Assembly (NCBI GenBank): GCA_900770705.1 | Contig: CAAGLF010000072.1 | Location: 1-31,295, forward strand | Source of the DNA: Bacteroidaceae bacterium | GTDB lineage: Bacteria; Bacteroidota; Bacteroidia; Bacteroidales; Bacteroidaceae | DNA length: 31,295 bases | Reading direction: 5' to 3' | Shown here: positions 16,126 through 22,468 of the stretch, piece after piece | How positions within the stretch are numbered: position 1 is the stretch's first letter | Layout: every line of letters starts with the position of its first letter | Notes under the pieces: generated by a model | Database searches by the model: none | What the model saw: the letters and a program-made list of their open reading frames with translations, nothing else | Told to the model about the DNA's origin: nothing | Made by a program: the position numbers and the translations under genes

Positions 16126-16470
16126 TTACGGATTTTTCCGGCTGCCGTCGGGCTTGGCTGTCGCGGCGTTGCCGCGGCGGTATTCCGACTTGCGTTTCGG
16201 ATTCATAGGGAACCAGCCCTTTTCCACGCGTTCTTTCTGTTCAAACAGCTCCTTGATACTCCAGAAGGCGGAGAATCCCACGAGGGCCAGTATGGCAGAA
16301 GGTAGTATGGGCTCAACGAGCACGGCTCCGGCGCAGCACGCAATGCCTGCCACGAGGAAAAGCCACCAGAGGCGCGTCCCCGTGTAGTATTCTGCCTTGA
16401 TCACGATGGGGTGGAAGGCGCCGATGACGAGAAAAGAGCAGATACCGATGAGTAAACCGGTGAAAGACAT
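16126..16470 (-). CDS. DUF4491 small membrane protein
   Basis: 114 residues. Three predicted membrane segments: residues about 4-25 (TGLLIGICSFLVIGAFHPIVIK), 33-52 (LWWLFLVAGIACCAGAVLVE) and 54-72 (ILPSAILALVGFSAFWSI). A basic tail follows (RVEKGWFPMNPKRKSEYRRG). The pattern HPIVIKAEYY..GTRLWW and SIKELFEQKERVEKGWFPMNPKR fits DUF4491, a family of unknown function. It follows lrp by 13 bases and touches the fusion gene, so it is co-transcribed with both. Retention next to an Lrp regulator hints at an amino-acid or peptide-related membrane role, but nothing in the sequence shows this. Confidence 0.8.
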   Translation of the reverse strand: MSFTGLLIGICSFLVIGAFHPIVIKAEYYTGTRLWWLFLVAGIACCAGAVLVEPILPSAILALVGFSAFWSIKELFEQKERVEKGWFPMNPKRKSEYRRGNAATAKPDGSRKNP

Positions 16471-16483
16471 AAGTGCTGCCCTC

Positions 16484-16963
16484 CTATTCTATGTTTCCGG
16501 CAGCGGGAATGCAGATGGGCACCTCTCTGCTGATGCTCTGGTCGAGGGAAATGAGGGTTTCTGTCGAGATGACGCCGTCGATCTGCTGTATCTGATTGTT
16601 CAGCAAGTCCATCAAGTGTTCGTTGTCGTGCGAGTAGAGTTTTACCAACATTGTGTAGGGACCGGTGGTGTAGTGGCACTCTACGATTTCGCGTATCAGT
16701 TCGAGCTGCTCGGCCACGCGCTTGTACATCGAGCCGCGCTCCAACTTGATTCCCACATAGGTGCAGGTGCTGTAGCCGAGGCTCTTGGGGCAGACGTGGT
16801 AGCCCGAGCCCACGATTACGCCCGACTCGATGAGGCGTTGTACGCGCTGATGAATGGCTGCGCGGGAGACTCCGCATACTGTGGCCACGTCTTTGAACGG
16901 AATACGGGCGTTGACAGAGATAATCTCCAGGATTTTCTGGTCTAACTGGTCAATCTTTTCCAT
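16484..16963 (-). CDS. Lrp/AsnC-family transcriptional regulator
   Basis: 159 residues from MEKIDQLDQKILEIISVNAR. An AsnC-type helix-turn-helix covers about residues 5-60 (IPFKDVATVCGVSRAAIHQRVQRLIESGVI). An Lrp ligand-binding alpha/beta domain follows at about 65-150 (YVGIKLERGSM, ECHYTTGPYTMLVKLYSHD, GVISTETLISLDQSISREVPI). Lrp proteins sense amino acids and form octamers on DNA. A longer frame begins at 17017, but the start at 16963 matches the family and keeps the -7-like box TATCTTTG (complement of 16994-17001) upstream. It heads a minus-strand operon with DUF4491 and the amidotransferase/dipeptidase fusion, so it may regulate these peptide-degrading functions and itself. Confidence 0.88.
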   Translation of the reverse strand: MEKIDQLDQKILEIISVNARIPFKDVATVCGVSRAAIHQRVQRLIESGVIVGSGYHVCPKSLGYSTCTYVGIKLERGSMYKRVAEQLELIREIVECHYTTGPYTMLVKLYSHDNEHLMDLLNNQIQQIDGVISTETLISLDQSISREVPICIPAAGNIE

Positions 16964-17060
16964 TTTGTCTGTGCTTTGTTTTTTAGTTGGCGGCAAAGAT
17001 AAATATATTTCCGACAAATCGTTTCACAAAAAGTCAAAAAAATCGCTGAATATCCTGTTA

Positions 17061-17103
17061 TTTGATAGTATTTTCGCCAGAAATGCGCCTATATACTATC
17101 AAA
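17061..17103. promoter_or_regulatory. Candidate operator upstream of lrp
   Basis: Perfect 10-bp inverted repeat TTTGATAGTA-N23-TACTATCAAA, about 100-140 bases upstream of the lrp start. The centre-to-centre distance of the arms is 33 bases, about three helical turns. Lrp proteins commonly bind paired sites to control their own gene; the assignment here is inference. Confidence 0.45.
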
Positions 17104-17189
17104 AGGGAAGTGGCGGCGTGACAAATCTGTTCAAAAAGGGGCGGGTGGGAGGCTTTCGCGGGCAGCGGAAAAATGCTTTCGCCTTCGGC

Positions 17190-17277
17190 CGCGAAAGAAC
17201 TGCCGCGAAAGTTTTTTCTTTCGCCGCGAAAATAAAAATTTCCTCGGAGATAGTTTTTCGTATCTCCGAGGAAATTT
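17190..17277 (-). terminator. Hairpin downstream of sir2; palindromic element copy 8
   Basis: A perfect 17-bp stem: AAATTTCCTCGGAGATA (17236-17252) and TATCTCCGAGGAAATTT (17261-17277), loop GTTTTTCG. The CGGAGATA module is shared with copies 1 and 5. Next to it, GCCGCGAAAG..CTTTCGCCGCG modules repeat the GGCGAAA arms. Minus-strand sir2 transcription meets it about 60 bases past its stop; the run TTTTTATTTT (minus strand) follows the stem, so terminator activity is plausible. Confidence 0.7.
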
Positions 17278-17338
17278 CCTGTGCGGCCTTTCCGGGAATT
17301 CCGGGCGCTGTGGGTGAGGGGTGTACTGCCGCGGCAGG

Positions 17339-18043
17339 CTACCCTTGTCCGGCCAGGCGGCGGCGCAGCTCGGCCATACCGCTTGTGGCTACGTCTTGAA
17401 TGATGTGTATGTTGCGGTTGTCGGGCACTTTCACGGGCTTGGGGTCGATGAGGTAGACGGGGCAATCTGCGGGGGCGTACCTGACGAGGCCGGCAGCGGG
17501 ATAAACGGCCAGGGATGAGCCGACTATCACGAAGATGTCTGCCTCGGCCACTTCGCGGGCGGCCGTCTCAAGCAGGGGCACGGCCTCGCCGAACCATACT
17601 ATCCAGGGACGGAGCAGGGAGCCGTCGCCTGCGCGTTCGCCGTGGGCCACCTCAAGGTGCTCCGGGGTCAGTTCGCGGATGTGGAAGGGGTTGTCCGGGT
17701 CGCGCGACGAACATACCTTCATCAGTTCCCCGTGCAGGTGGATGACGTGGGTCGAGCCGGCCCGCTCGTGCAGGTTGTCGACGTTCTGCGTGATGACGGT
17801 GACGCGGTAGTCGCGCTCCATTTCCGCCAGTATCTCGTGACCCCGGTTCGGCCGGGCCTCGACGAGCTGGCGGCGCAGGCCGTTGTAGAAATCGGTGACG
17901 AGGTTCGGATTGCGTAGCCAGCCCTCAGGGGTGGCCACGTCGTCGACACTGTACTGTTCCCACAGTCCGCCGGCGTCGCGGAACGTGGAAAATCCGCTTT
18001 CGGCACTCATTCCGGCGCCGCTGAGTACGACTAATTTCTTCAT
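17339..18043 (-). CDS. Sir2-family NAD-dependent protein deacylase
   Basis: 234 residues, CobB-sized. Motifs: VLSGAGMSAESGFSTFRD (NAD binding), ITQNVDNLHERAG, catalytic His in VIHLHGEL, LRPWIVWFGEAVP, and the C-terminal VGSSLAVYPAAGLVRYAP. It removes acyl groups from lysines using NAD+. The zinc-ribbon Cys pairs of many sirtuins are not visible (only VCSSRDPDNP remains). In the CobB/SIRT5 desuccinylase motif Tyr-x-x-Arg, the segment reads FYNGLRRQL: the Tyr is kept, but Leu stands where E. coli CobB has Arg (FYNARRRQL). Acyl preference may differ. The start overlaps the stop of the upstream acyltransferase gene by 4 bases (ATGA), so the two are translationally coupled. Confidence 0.9.
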   Translation of the reverse strand: MKKLVVLSGAGMSAESGFSTFRDAGGLWEQYSVDDVATPEGWLRNPNLVTDFYNGLRRQLVEARPNRGHEILAEMERDYRVTVITQNVDNLHERAGSTHVIHLHGELMKVCSSRDPDNPFHIRELTPEHLEVAHGERAGDGSLLRPWIVWFGEAVPLLETAAREVAEADIFVIVGSSLAVYPAAGLVRYAPADCPVYLIDPKPVKVPDNRNIHIIQDVATSGMAELRRRLAGQG

Positions 18044-18951
18044 AGCTGTGCTGTCGGTGTGTTTTCGGGCGTTTCAGCGGTCTCTTCATGGGGCAGGCGC
18101 CGCTTGTGTTTCCAGCGCCGGTGGCTCCAGAGCCATATCGAGGGGTCGCGTAGGATAATGCGTTCGAGCTCGAGGGTGCACCGTTTGGTCAACTCGAACT
18201 CGGGCAGGGCGTTGATGTCGTCGGTAATCATCCGCAGGTGGCAGTGGTAGTGTCCCCTGGCGGTGCGGCTGACGTCGGCAAAGCAGATGCCCGCGTCGAT
18301 TTTGCGGGCTATCTTTTCCATACCTGAGAACAAGGGTGTATCCTGCTGGAGGAATGTCATCCAGGTGTGTATGTTGTTGGGGAGGGGAGACTGGTCGGAG
18401 ATGAATCCGAGGAGTGCCTTTTTGCCTTCGCGCTTGAGCTGCAGAATGCGGCGCAGGGCGATGTTCTTATCGATGTTTTCGCAGCCGAAGCGGGTGCGCA
18501 GGTCCATAAAAAGGGCGTCCAGCTCCTTGTCGCGCAGGGGCTTGTAGAGCTGTCCGCCGTGAATGGAGGGACTTAACCATTGCGGGAGCGAAGATATCCA
18601 CTCCCAGTTGCCGTAGTGACCGAGGTAGATGAACACGAAGCCTTTCTTCCCGATGGCCTGCTCTATCTCCGAAATGCCTTCGAAGGTCATTCGGCGGCGT
18701 ATGTCGTCGACGGAGAAGTCGAGCATCTTGATGGTTTCAACGGCGTAGTCGCAAAGGAAGTGGTAGAAGTCCCTTTCGATTTTCCGCAGCTCCTTCGGTG
18801 TCTTTTCGGGGAAGCTGCGACGCAGGTTTTCGGCCACGACTTTCCGCCGGTAGCGAAAAAGATGGTAGAGCAGGGGGCAAATCGCGTCGGCCACGGCGTA
18901 GAGCACCCGTAGCGGCAGGCGAGCCAGAAGTCGGAGGCATTTGTTTTTCAT
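18040..18951 (-). CDS. LpxL/HtrB-type lysophospholipid (lipid A) acyltransferase
   Basis: 303 residues. The family adds acyl chains to lipid A precursors at the inner membrane. The catalytic HX4E motif is His112-Tyr-Gly-Asn-Trp-Glu117 in YLGHYGNWEWISSLP. Other marks are the N-terminal amphipathic/hydrophobic stretch LRVLYAVADAICPLLYHLF, the ENLRRSFPEK segment, LLGFISDQSP, and the C-terminal LERIILRDPSIWLWSHRRWK, which is typical. A near-perfect promoter lies at 18960-18990 (minus). The gene is first in a two-gene unit with sir2, with a 4-base stop/start overlap. The exact acyl donor and position on lipid A cannot be read from sequence. Confidence 0.9.
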   Translation of the reverse strand: MKNKCLRLLARLPLRVLYAVADAICPLLYHLFRYRRKVVAENLRRSFPEKTPKELRKIERDFYHFLCDYAVETIKMLDFSVDDIRRRMTFEGISEIEQAIGKKGFVFIYLGHYGNWEWISSLPQWLSPSIHGGQLYKPLRDKELDALFMDLRTRFGCENIDKNIALRRILQLKREGKKALLGFISDQSPLPNNIHTWMTFLQQDTPLFSGMEKIARKIDAGICFADVSRTARGHYHCHLRMITDDINALPEFELTKRCTLELERIILRDPSIWLWSHRRWKHKRRLPHEETAETPENTPTAQL

Positions 18952-18959
18952 AATGAAAG

Positions 18960-18990
18960 CAAAAATACGGCAAGCCTCGGTTCCTGCAAA
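18960..18990 (-). promoter_or_regulatory. Promoter of the acyltransferase-sir2 unit
   Basis: On the minus strand TTTG (complement of 18987-18990), a 19-base spacer and TATTTTTG (complement of 18960-18967) fit the Bacteroidetes promoter consensus exactly. The ATG follows 8 bases after the -7 box, so the leader is extremely short or the mRNA leaderless. Confidence 0.75.
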
Positions 18991-19080
18991 ATTCTGTGCC
19001 CTGTTTTTTCCCCCTTTCTCTGTTTTCGGCGGTGGAACGGGTGTTATGGAACAGTCGGAAGCTTTTCGCTCGCAACGCAG

Positions 19081-19178
19081 GCCGTACTTGCGAAATCCTA
19101 AGCCGTACTTGCGGGACTTCTAACCCCGGCTTACGGATTTCTAAGTACGGCTCAGGAAGCTCCCGGGCCGTACTTGCG
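19081..19178. repeat. GCCGTACTTGCG repeat cluster
   Basis: GCCGTACTTGCG occurs at 19081-19092, 19102-19113 and 19167-19178. An inverted relative is GGATTTCTAAGTACGGC at 19135-19151, which pairs with GCCGTACTTGCGAAATCC at 19081-19098 apart from small differences. Unrelated to the A/T-core palindromic family. Function unknown. Confidence 0.7.
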
Positions 19179-19204
19179 CTTTACTATCTCGGACTTAGGA
19201 AAAA

Positions 19205-19261
19205 CTACAAGGGCTGAAAAACTTTTTTCCTCCGCAGAAAAACTTTTTTCAGCCCTTGTAG
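19205..19261 (-). terminator. miaB terminator; palindromic element copy 9
   Basis: CTACAAGGGCTGAAAAA (19205-19221) pairs with the segment ending TTTTTCAGCCCTTGTAG at 19261. On the minus strand the stem is followed by TTTTTCC, giving a terminator 38 bases past the miaB stop. The arms CTACAAGGGC/GCCCTTGTAG are the same as in copy 4. Confidence 0.8.
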
Positions 19262-19298
19262 TTGGACGTTTGTATGGGGGCGGACGATGCCGTGCGGC

Positions 19299-20621
19299 TT
19301 ACGCTTCCACCACCTCGCCCTGCAGCGTGGCCGACGAGGCGGCCGTGATGCGTACGCGCAGGAACTCGCCGGCGTGGTGGCTGCCGCGGTCGAACACTAC
19401 CACCTTGTTCTGCTCCGTGCGGCCGTAGAGCTGTTCGCGGGAGCGCTTGGAGAATCCTTCCACCAGTATCTCGTATTCCCGGCCTATGCAGGCGTTGTTG
19501 GCTTGGGCGGACAATTCGTTCTGCAGGGCTATCAACTCGTTCAGGCGGCGCAGCTTGGTCTCCTCGGGCACGTCGTCGGGGATGTGGCGGGCGGCATACG
19601 TGCCCGGACGTTCGGAGTACTTGAACATGAAGGCGCTGTCGTAGCCCACTTCGCGCATCAGAGAGAGCGACTCGGCGTGGTCTGTCTCCGTCTCGCTGCA
19701 GTAGCCGGCAAAGATGTCGGTGGAGATGGCGCAGTCCGGCACTATCTCGCGGATAGCGCGCACGCGGTCGAGATACCAGGCGCGGGAGTACTTCCTGTTC
19801 ATCAGCTTCAGAATGCGGTCGCTGCCGCTCTGCACCGGCAGGTGGATGTGGCGGCACACGTTGGGCTCTTCGGCAATCACGCGGAGCGTCTCGTCGCTCA
19901 TATCCTTGGGGTGGCTCGTCGTGAAGCGCACCCGCATGCCCGGAACGCTGCGGGCCACCCTGCGCAGCAGGCCGGGGAAGTCGGTTCCCGCCTCGCCCTC
20001 GCTCCGATAGCTGTTCACGTTCTGCCCAAGCAGGGTCACCTCCTTGTAGCCGCGGCTCTCCAGGTCGCGCACTTCGCGCAATATGCTCTCCACGTCGCGG
20101 CTGCGTTCACGGCCGCGGGTATAGGGCACAATGCAGTAGTGGCAGAAGTTGTTGCAGCCGCGGGTGATGCTCACGAAGCCGCTCAGGTGGTTGCCGTGTA
20201 CGCGGGAGGGCACGATGTCGCGGTACGTCTCCGTCAGACTGAGCTCCGTGTCGATGGCCGTGCCGCCCTTCTCGACTGTGGCGATGAGGTGTGGCAGGTT
20301 CAGGTAGCTGTCGGGACCGGCCACGAGGTCGGCGTGATGGTTTTCTATCAAGTCCGCCTTCACGCGCTCGGCCATACAGCCGATGACGCCGATAATCAGG
20401 CGGCCGCCCCGCCGTATGCGCAGGGCATTGAGCGCCTCCAGACGGTTGAAAATCTTCTGCTCGGCAGCGGCCCGCACCGAACACGTGTTCAGAAACACGG
20501 CATCGGCCTCTTCCAGGCTTTCCACCGTTTCGTAGCCCGCCATCTGCATGACGGAAGCCACCACCTCGCTGTCGTTGGCATTCATCTGGCAGCCGTACGT
20601 CTCGATATAAAGTCGTTTCAT
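19299..20621 (-). CDS. miaB: tRNA-2-methylthio-N6-dimethylallyladenosine synthase
   Basis: 440 residues, the standard MiaB length. MiaB is a radical-SAM methylthiotransferase that adds a methylthio group to i6A37 of tRNAs reading UNN codons. The N-terminal cluster ligands are Cys11 (TYGCQMNANDSE), Cys47 (NTCSVR) and Cys82 (GCMAER). The radical-SAM cluster is Cys156, Cys160 and Cys163 in ITRGCNNFCHYCIVPYTRGRERSR. A TRAM domain closes the protein (about 375-440, EILVEGFSKRSREQLYGRTEQNKVVVF). The YGCQMN start favours MiaB over RimO or MtaB. A -7-like box TACCTTTG on the minus strand (complement of 20647-20654) lies 25 bases upstream. Monocistronic, with its own terminator. Confidence 0.93.
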   Translation of the reverse strand: MKRLYIETYGCQMNANDSEVVASVMQMAGYETVESLEEADAVFLNTCSVRAAAEQKIFNRLEALNALRIRRGGRLIIGVIGCMAERVKADLIENHHADLVAGPDSYLNLPHLIATVEKGGTAIDTELSLTETYRDIVPSRVHGNHLSGFVSITRGCNNFCHYCIVPYTRGRERSRDVESILREVRDLESRGYKEVTLLGQNVNSYRSEGEAGTDFPGLLRRVARSVPGMRVRFTTSHPKDMSDETLRVIAEEPNVCRHIHLPVQSGSDRILKLMNRKYSRAWYLDRVRAIREIVPDCAISTDIFAGYCSETETDHAESLSLMREVGYDSAFMFKYSERPGTYAARHIPDDVPEETKLRRLNELIALQNELSAQANNACIGREYEILVEGFSKRSREQLYGRTEQNKVVVFDRGSHHAGEFLRVRITAASSATLQGEVVEA

Positions 20622-20679
20622 AAGTCAAATCCTTAAAGTTCGGCCGCAAAGGTACGAATTTTTTCCTATCTTCGCACCC

Positions 20680-21294
20680 ATGTTACGCCCGACCGACTTC
20701 CTGCGACGCTCTTTGCGCTGGCTCTCGCGCATTCGCCACCGCTGTGGCTACGGCGTCCATTCCCCCTACTGCTTCGGCTTCATCACCGAGGTGGTCTACG
20801 AAGACGCCGCCTACTACGCCTACGAAACCCTGGCGCCCCGTCGCCTGCCGCTTCCCGCCGCACCGCGCGAAAAGGACGACCGCCTGCTGCTCCGTATCGC
20901 CAACCGCCTGCAGCCCCGCACGGTAGCAGGCATTGGCAGCGGCCAGGCCTTCCGTCTGAGTATGGACTATCTGCGGGCAGGAAAGGCCGCCGACTTCCAC
21001 TGCGCCGCCACAGCCGCCGCCCTCGCCCGCCTCCTGCCGGCTGTCGGGGCAGTCGACCTGCTCTACCTCGACACCGATGAATGGCCGGACGCCCTGCAGG
21101 CTGCCTGGAGCCGCCTGAGCGTGGAGGCTGCCATAATAATAAGGTATACCCCCCAGCGAAGACATACGCTGCCGGACTGGCAGAAACTCTGCGAAGACGC
21201 CCGCGTGCGCGTCACCTTCGACCTCTACGACTTCCGCATAGCCCTCTTCCTGCCACGCCTGCAAAAGGAAAACCATATTGTCAACTACTTCTGA
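20680..21294 (+). CDS. SAM-dependent methyltransferase-like protein (Bacteroidales)
   Basis: 204 residues. The start RHRCGYGVHSPYCFGFITEVVYED and AYYAYETL resemble a Bacteroidales family annotated as class I methyltransferase-like. A weak glycine motif (VAGIGSGQAFRLSMDYL, about residues 83-99) and VDLLYLDTDEW (about 124-134) could be the remains of SAM-binding strands I and IV. The classic D/E-x-G-x-G-x-G is not intact, so catalysis is uncertain. The C-terminus DLYDFRIALFLPRLQKENHIVNYF is typical of the family. Very GC-rich, like the gene that follows 16 bases downstream. The two are probably co-transcribed, but no functional link is apparent. Confidence 0.6.
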   Translation: MLRPTDFLRRSLRWLSRIRHRCGYGVHSPYCFGFITEVVYEDAAYYAYETLAPRRLPLPAAPREKDDRLLLRIANRLQPRTVAGIGSGQAFRLSMDYLRAGKAADFHCAATAAALARLLPAVGAVDLLYLDTDEWPDALQAAWSRLSVEAAIIIRYTPQRRHTLPDWQKLCEDARVRVTFDLYDFRIALFLPRLQKENHIVNYF

Positions 21295-21310
21295 CTCCCG
21301 CACCCACCGT

Positions 21311-21883
21311 ATGAAAAAGCTCTACACCCGCACCGGCGACGACGGCACCACCTCCCTCTCCAGCGGCCGCCGGCTGCCGAAGACGCACCCCATCATCGAA
21401 GCCGGCGGCACCGTCGACGAACTCTCCGCACACATCGGCCTCCTCCGCTCCCTGCCCGGCAGCCGGCAGGCCCTCCCCGCCGACGACACCCTGCTGCAGC
21501 TCCTGCTCCGCATACAGCGCAACCTCTTCTACATCGGCTGCCGCCTCGCCGAAGGCCCCCTGCGGAGCGATTTCCTGCCGGACAGCGAGACCGCCGCGCT
21601 CGAAAACTTCATCGACCGTGCCCAGCAGGAATCCGGCAGCGGATGGCAAGGCTTCATACTGCCCGGAGGTTCCCCCGAGGCCGCACGGGCACACCTCTGC
21701 CGCACCGTCTGCCGCCGCGCCGAACGCTGCCTGTGGCGCGTGGCGGAAGAAAACGCCGACTCCCCGGCCGACACATCCTCCTGCCGCCGCGCCGCCCGAT
21801 ACCTCAACCGGCTCTCCGACTTCTTCTACGCCCTCTCCAAGGCCTACAACCGCAAAAACAGCATTTCAGAAATAATAGTATAG
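21311..21883 (+). CDS. Cob(I)alamin adenosyltransferase, PduO type
   Basis: 190 residues. PduO-type enzymes transfer the adenosyl group of ATP to cob(I)alamin to make adenosylcobalamin. The ATP-binding start MKKLYTRTGDDGTTSLSSGRRLPK is characteristic, followed by VDELSAHIGLLRS, QRNLFYIGCRLA, FILPGGSPEAARAHLCRTVCRRAER and the C-terminal YLNRLSDFFYALSKAYN. ATG 21311 is chosen because the family starts at this position; a longer frame from 21278 would overlap the upstream gene. It follows the methyltransferase-like gene by 16 bases. No B12-dependent enzyme is nearby to indicate its client. Confidence 0.9.
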   Translation: MKKLYTRTGDDGTTSLSSGRRLPKTHPIIEAGGTVDELSAHIGLLRSLPGSRQALPADDTLLQLLLRIQRNLFYIGCRLAEGPLRSDFLPDSETAALENFIDRAQQESGSGWQGFILPGGSPEAARAHLCRTVCRRAERCLWRVAEENADSPADTSSCRRAARYLNRLSDFFYALSKAYNRKNSISEIIV

Positions 21884-21888
21884 AAATT

Positions 21889-21919
21889 CTTGCACATTAA
21901 AGGGAAAATAGTATTTTTG
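21889..21919 (+). promoter_or_regulatory. Promoter of the DUF2795 gene
   Basis: CTTG (21889-21892, one change from TTTG), a 19-base spacer and TATTTTTG (21912-21919). The leader to the ATG at 22018 would be about 90 bases. Confidence 0.65.
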
Positions 21920-22017
21920 CGGCACTTTTTCTGAATCCGGCGGCTGGCCGCCACACACCGGAGGAACAGAAATACCCGCAAACGCAGAAACACAAACCCT
22001 AAAAAGCTATTAGCACT

Positions 22018-22239
22018 ATGTACTGGACACTGGAACTGGCTTCAAAACTGGAAGATGCTCCCTGGCCCGCCACCAAAGACGAACTCATCGACTACGCCAT
22101 GCGTTCGGGAGCACCGATGGAAGTGGTGGAAAACCTTCAGGAACTGGAAGACGAAGGCGAAATCTACGAGACCATTGAAGACGTATGGCCCGACTATCCC
22201 GACAAGGAAGACTTCCTTTTCAACGAAGACGAATATTGA
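22018..22239 (+). CDS. DUF2795 small acidic protein
   Basis: 73 residues, strongly acidic. The core LASKLEDAPWPATKDELIDYAMRSGAPMEVVENLQELEDEGEIYETIEDVWPDYP fits DUF2795, a small all-helical family common in Bacteroidetes and actinobacteria; function unknown. Base composition is that of the chromosome to its left, not of the AT-rich element to its right. It has its own promoter (21889-21919) and is closed by a hairpin with a T-run at 22291-22327. This is the last gene I assign to the chromosome. Confidence 0.8.
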   Translation: MYWTLELASKLEDAPWPATKDELIDYAMRSGAPMEVVENLQELEDEGEIYETIEDVWPDYPDKEDFLFNEDEY

Positions 22240-22290
22240 ACAAAATTTTACCACCGCACACAGATTTAATTAACTGTAAATCAATAGAAT

Positions 22291-22327
22291 GAGGCAAGTA
22301 ATAATAAACTTGTCTCTTTCTTTTTTA
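22291..22327 (+). terminator. Terminator after the DUF2795 gene
   Basis: GAGGCAAGT (22291-22299) pairs with ACTTGTCTC (22308-22316) through one G-U, loop AATAATAA, followed by TTTCTTTTTT. The right arm overlaps the first AAACTTGTCT copy of the direct repeats that continue to 22397. Confidence 0.75.
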
Positions 22328-22404
22328 TCCCTTTCAGGTTATTAAAAACTTGTCTAAAATTGGGTAAAAACCCTTGCAAATTTGAGTAAACTTGTCTAAA
22401 TTTG
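22306..22404 (+). repeat. AAACTTGTCT direct repeats before the integrase
   Basis: AAACTTGTCT occurs at 22306-22315, 22346-22355 and 22388-22397, spaced 40 and 42 bases, about four helical turns each. The last two extend to AAACTTGTCTAAA. A short dyad GGGTAAAAACCC lies at 22362-22373. Candidate recombinase arm sites or attachment region; the third copy runs into TAAATTTG (22397-22404), a -7-like box for the integrase gene. Confidence 0.55.
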
Positions 22405-22468
22405 TCGAGTGAAATCTATCCTCCAAGATAGCATCACATCATATTCCAAAACGTAATGACCTGAGTTT

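Larger units (their letters stand above)
16964..17338. other. Intergenic region lrp-sir2 (no gene)
   Basis: 375 bases without a supportable gene. Contents: a -7-like box TATCTTTG on the minus strand (complement of 16994-17001); a long-spaced palindrome TTTGATAGTA (17061-17070) / TACTATCAAA (17094-17103); and palindromic element copy 8 (17190-17277). AT-rich on the lrp side. Confidence 0.7.
18952..19298. other. Intergenic region acyltransferase-miaB (no gene)
   Basis: 347 bases without a supportable gene. Contents: the acyltransferase promoter (18960-18990, minus), a cluster of GCCGTACTTGCG repeats and related inverted copies (19081-19178), and the miaB-end hairpin (19205-19261). Confidence 0.7.

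Noticed and set aside
112..19261. The palindromic elements as a CRISPR array
   Set aside because: Copies are kilobases apart, variable in sequence and self-complementary, without spacers of constant length; no cas genes are present.
20667..20674. TATCTTCG as promoter of the methyltransferase-like gene
   Set aside because: It has a mismatch to the -7 box, no TTTG at the right distance and lies only 5 bases before the ATG.
22240..22468. A tRNA gene as the integration target
   Set aside because: I see no cloverleaf or conserved T-arm (GGTTCGAATCC-like) sequence at the left end of the element.
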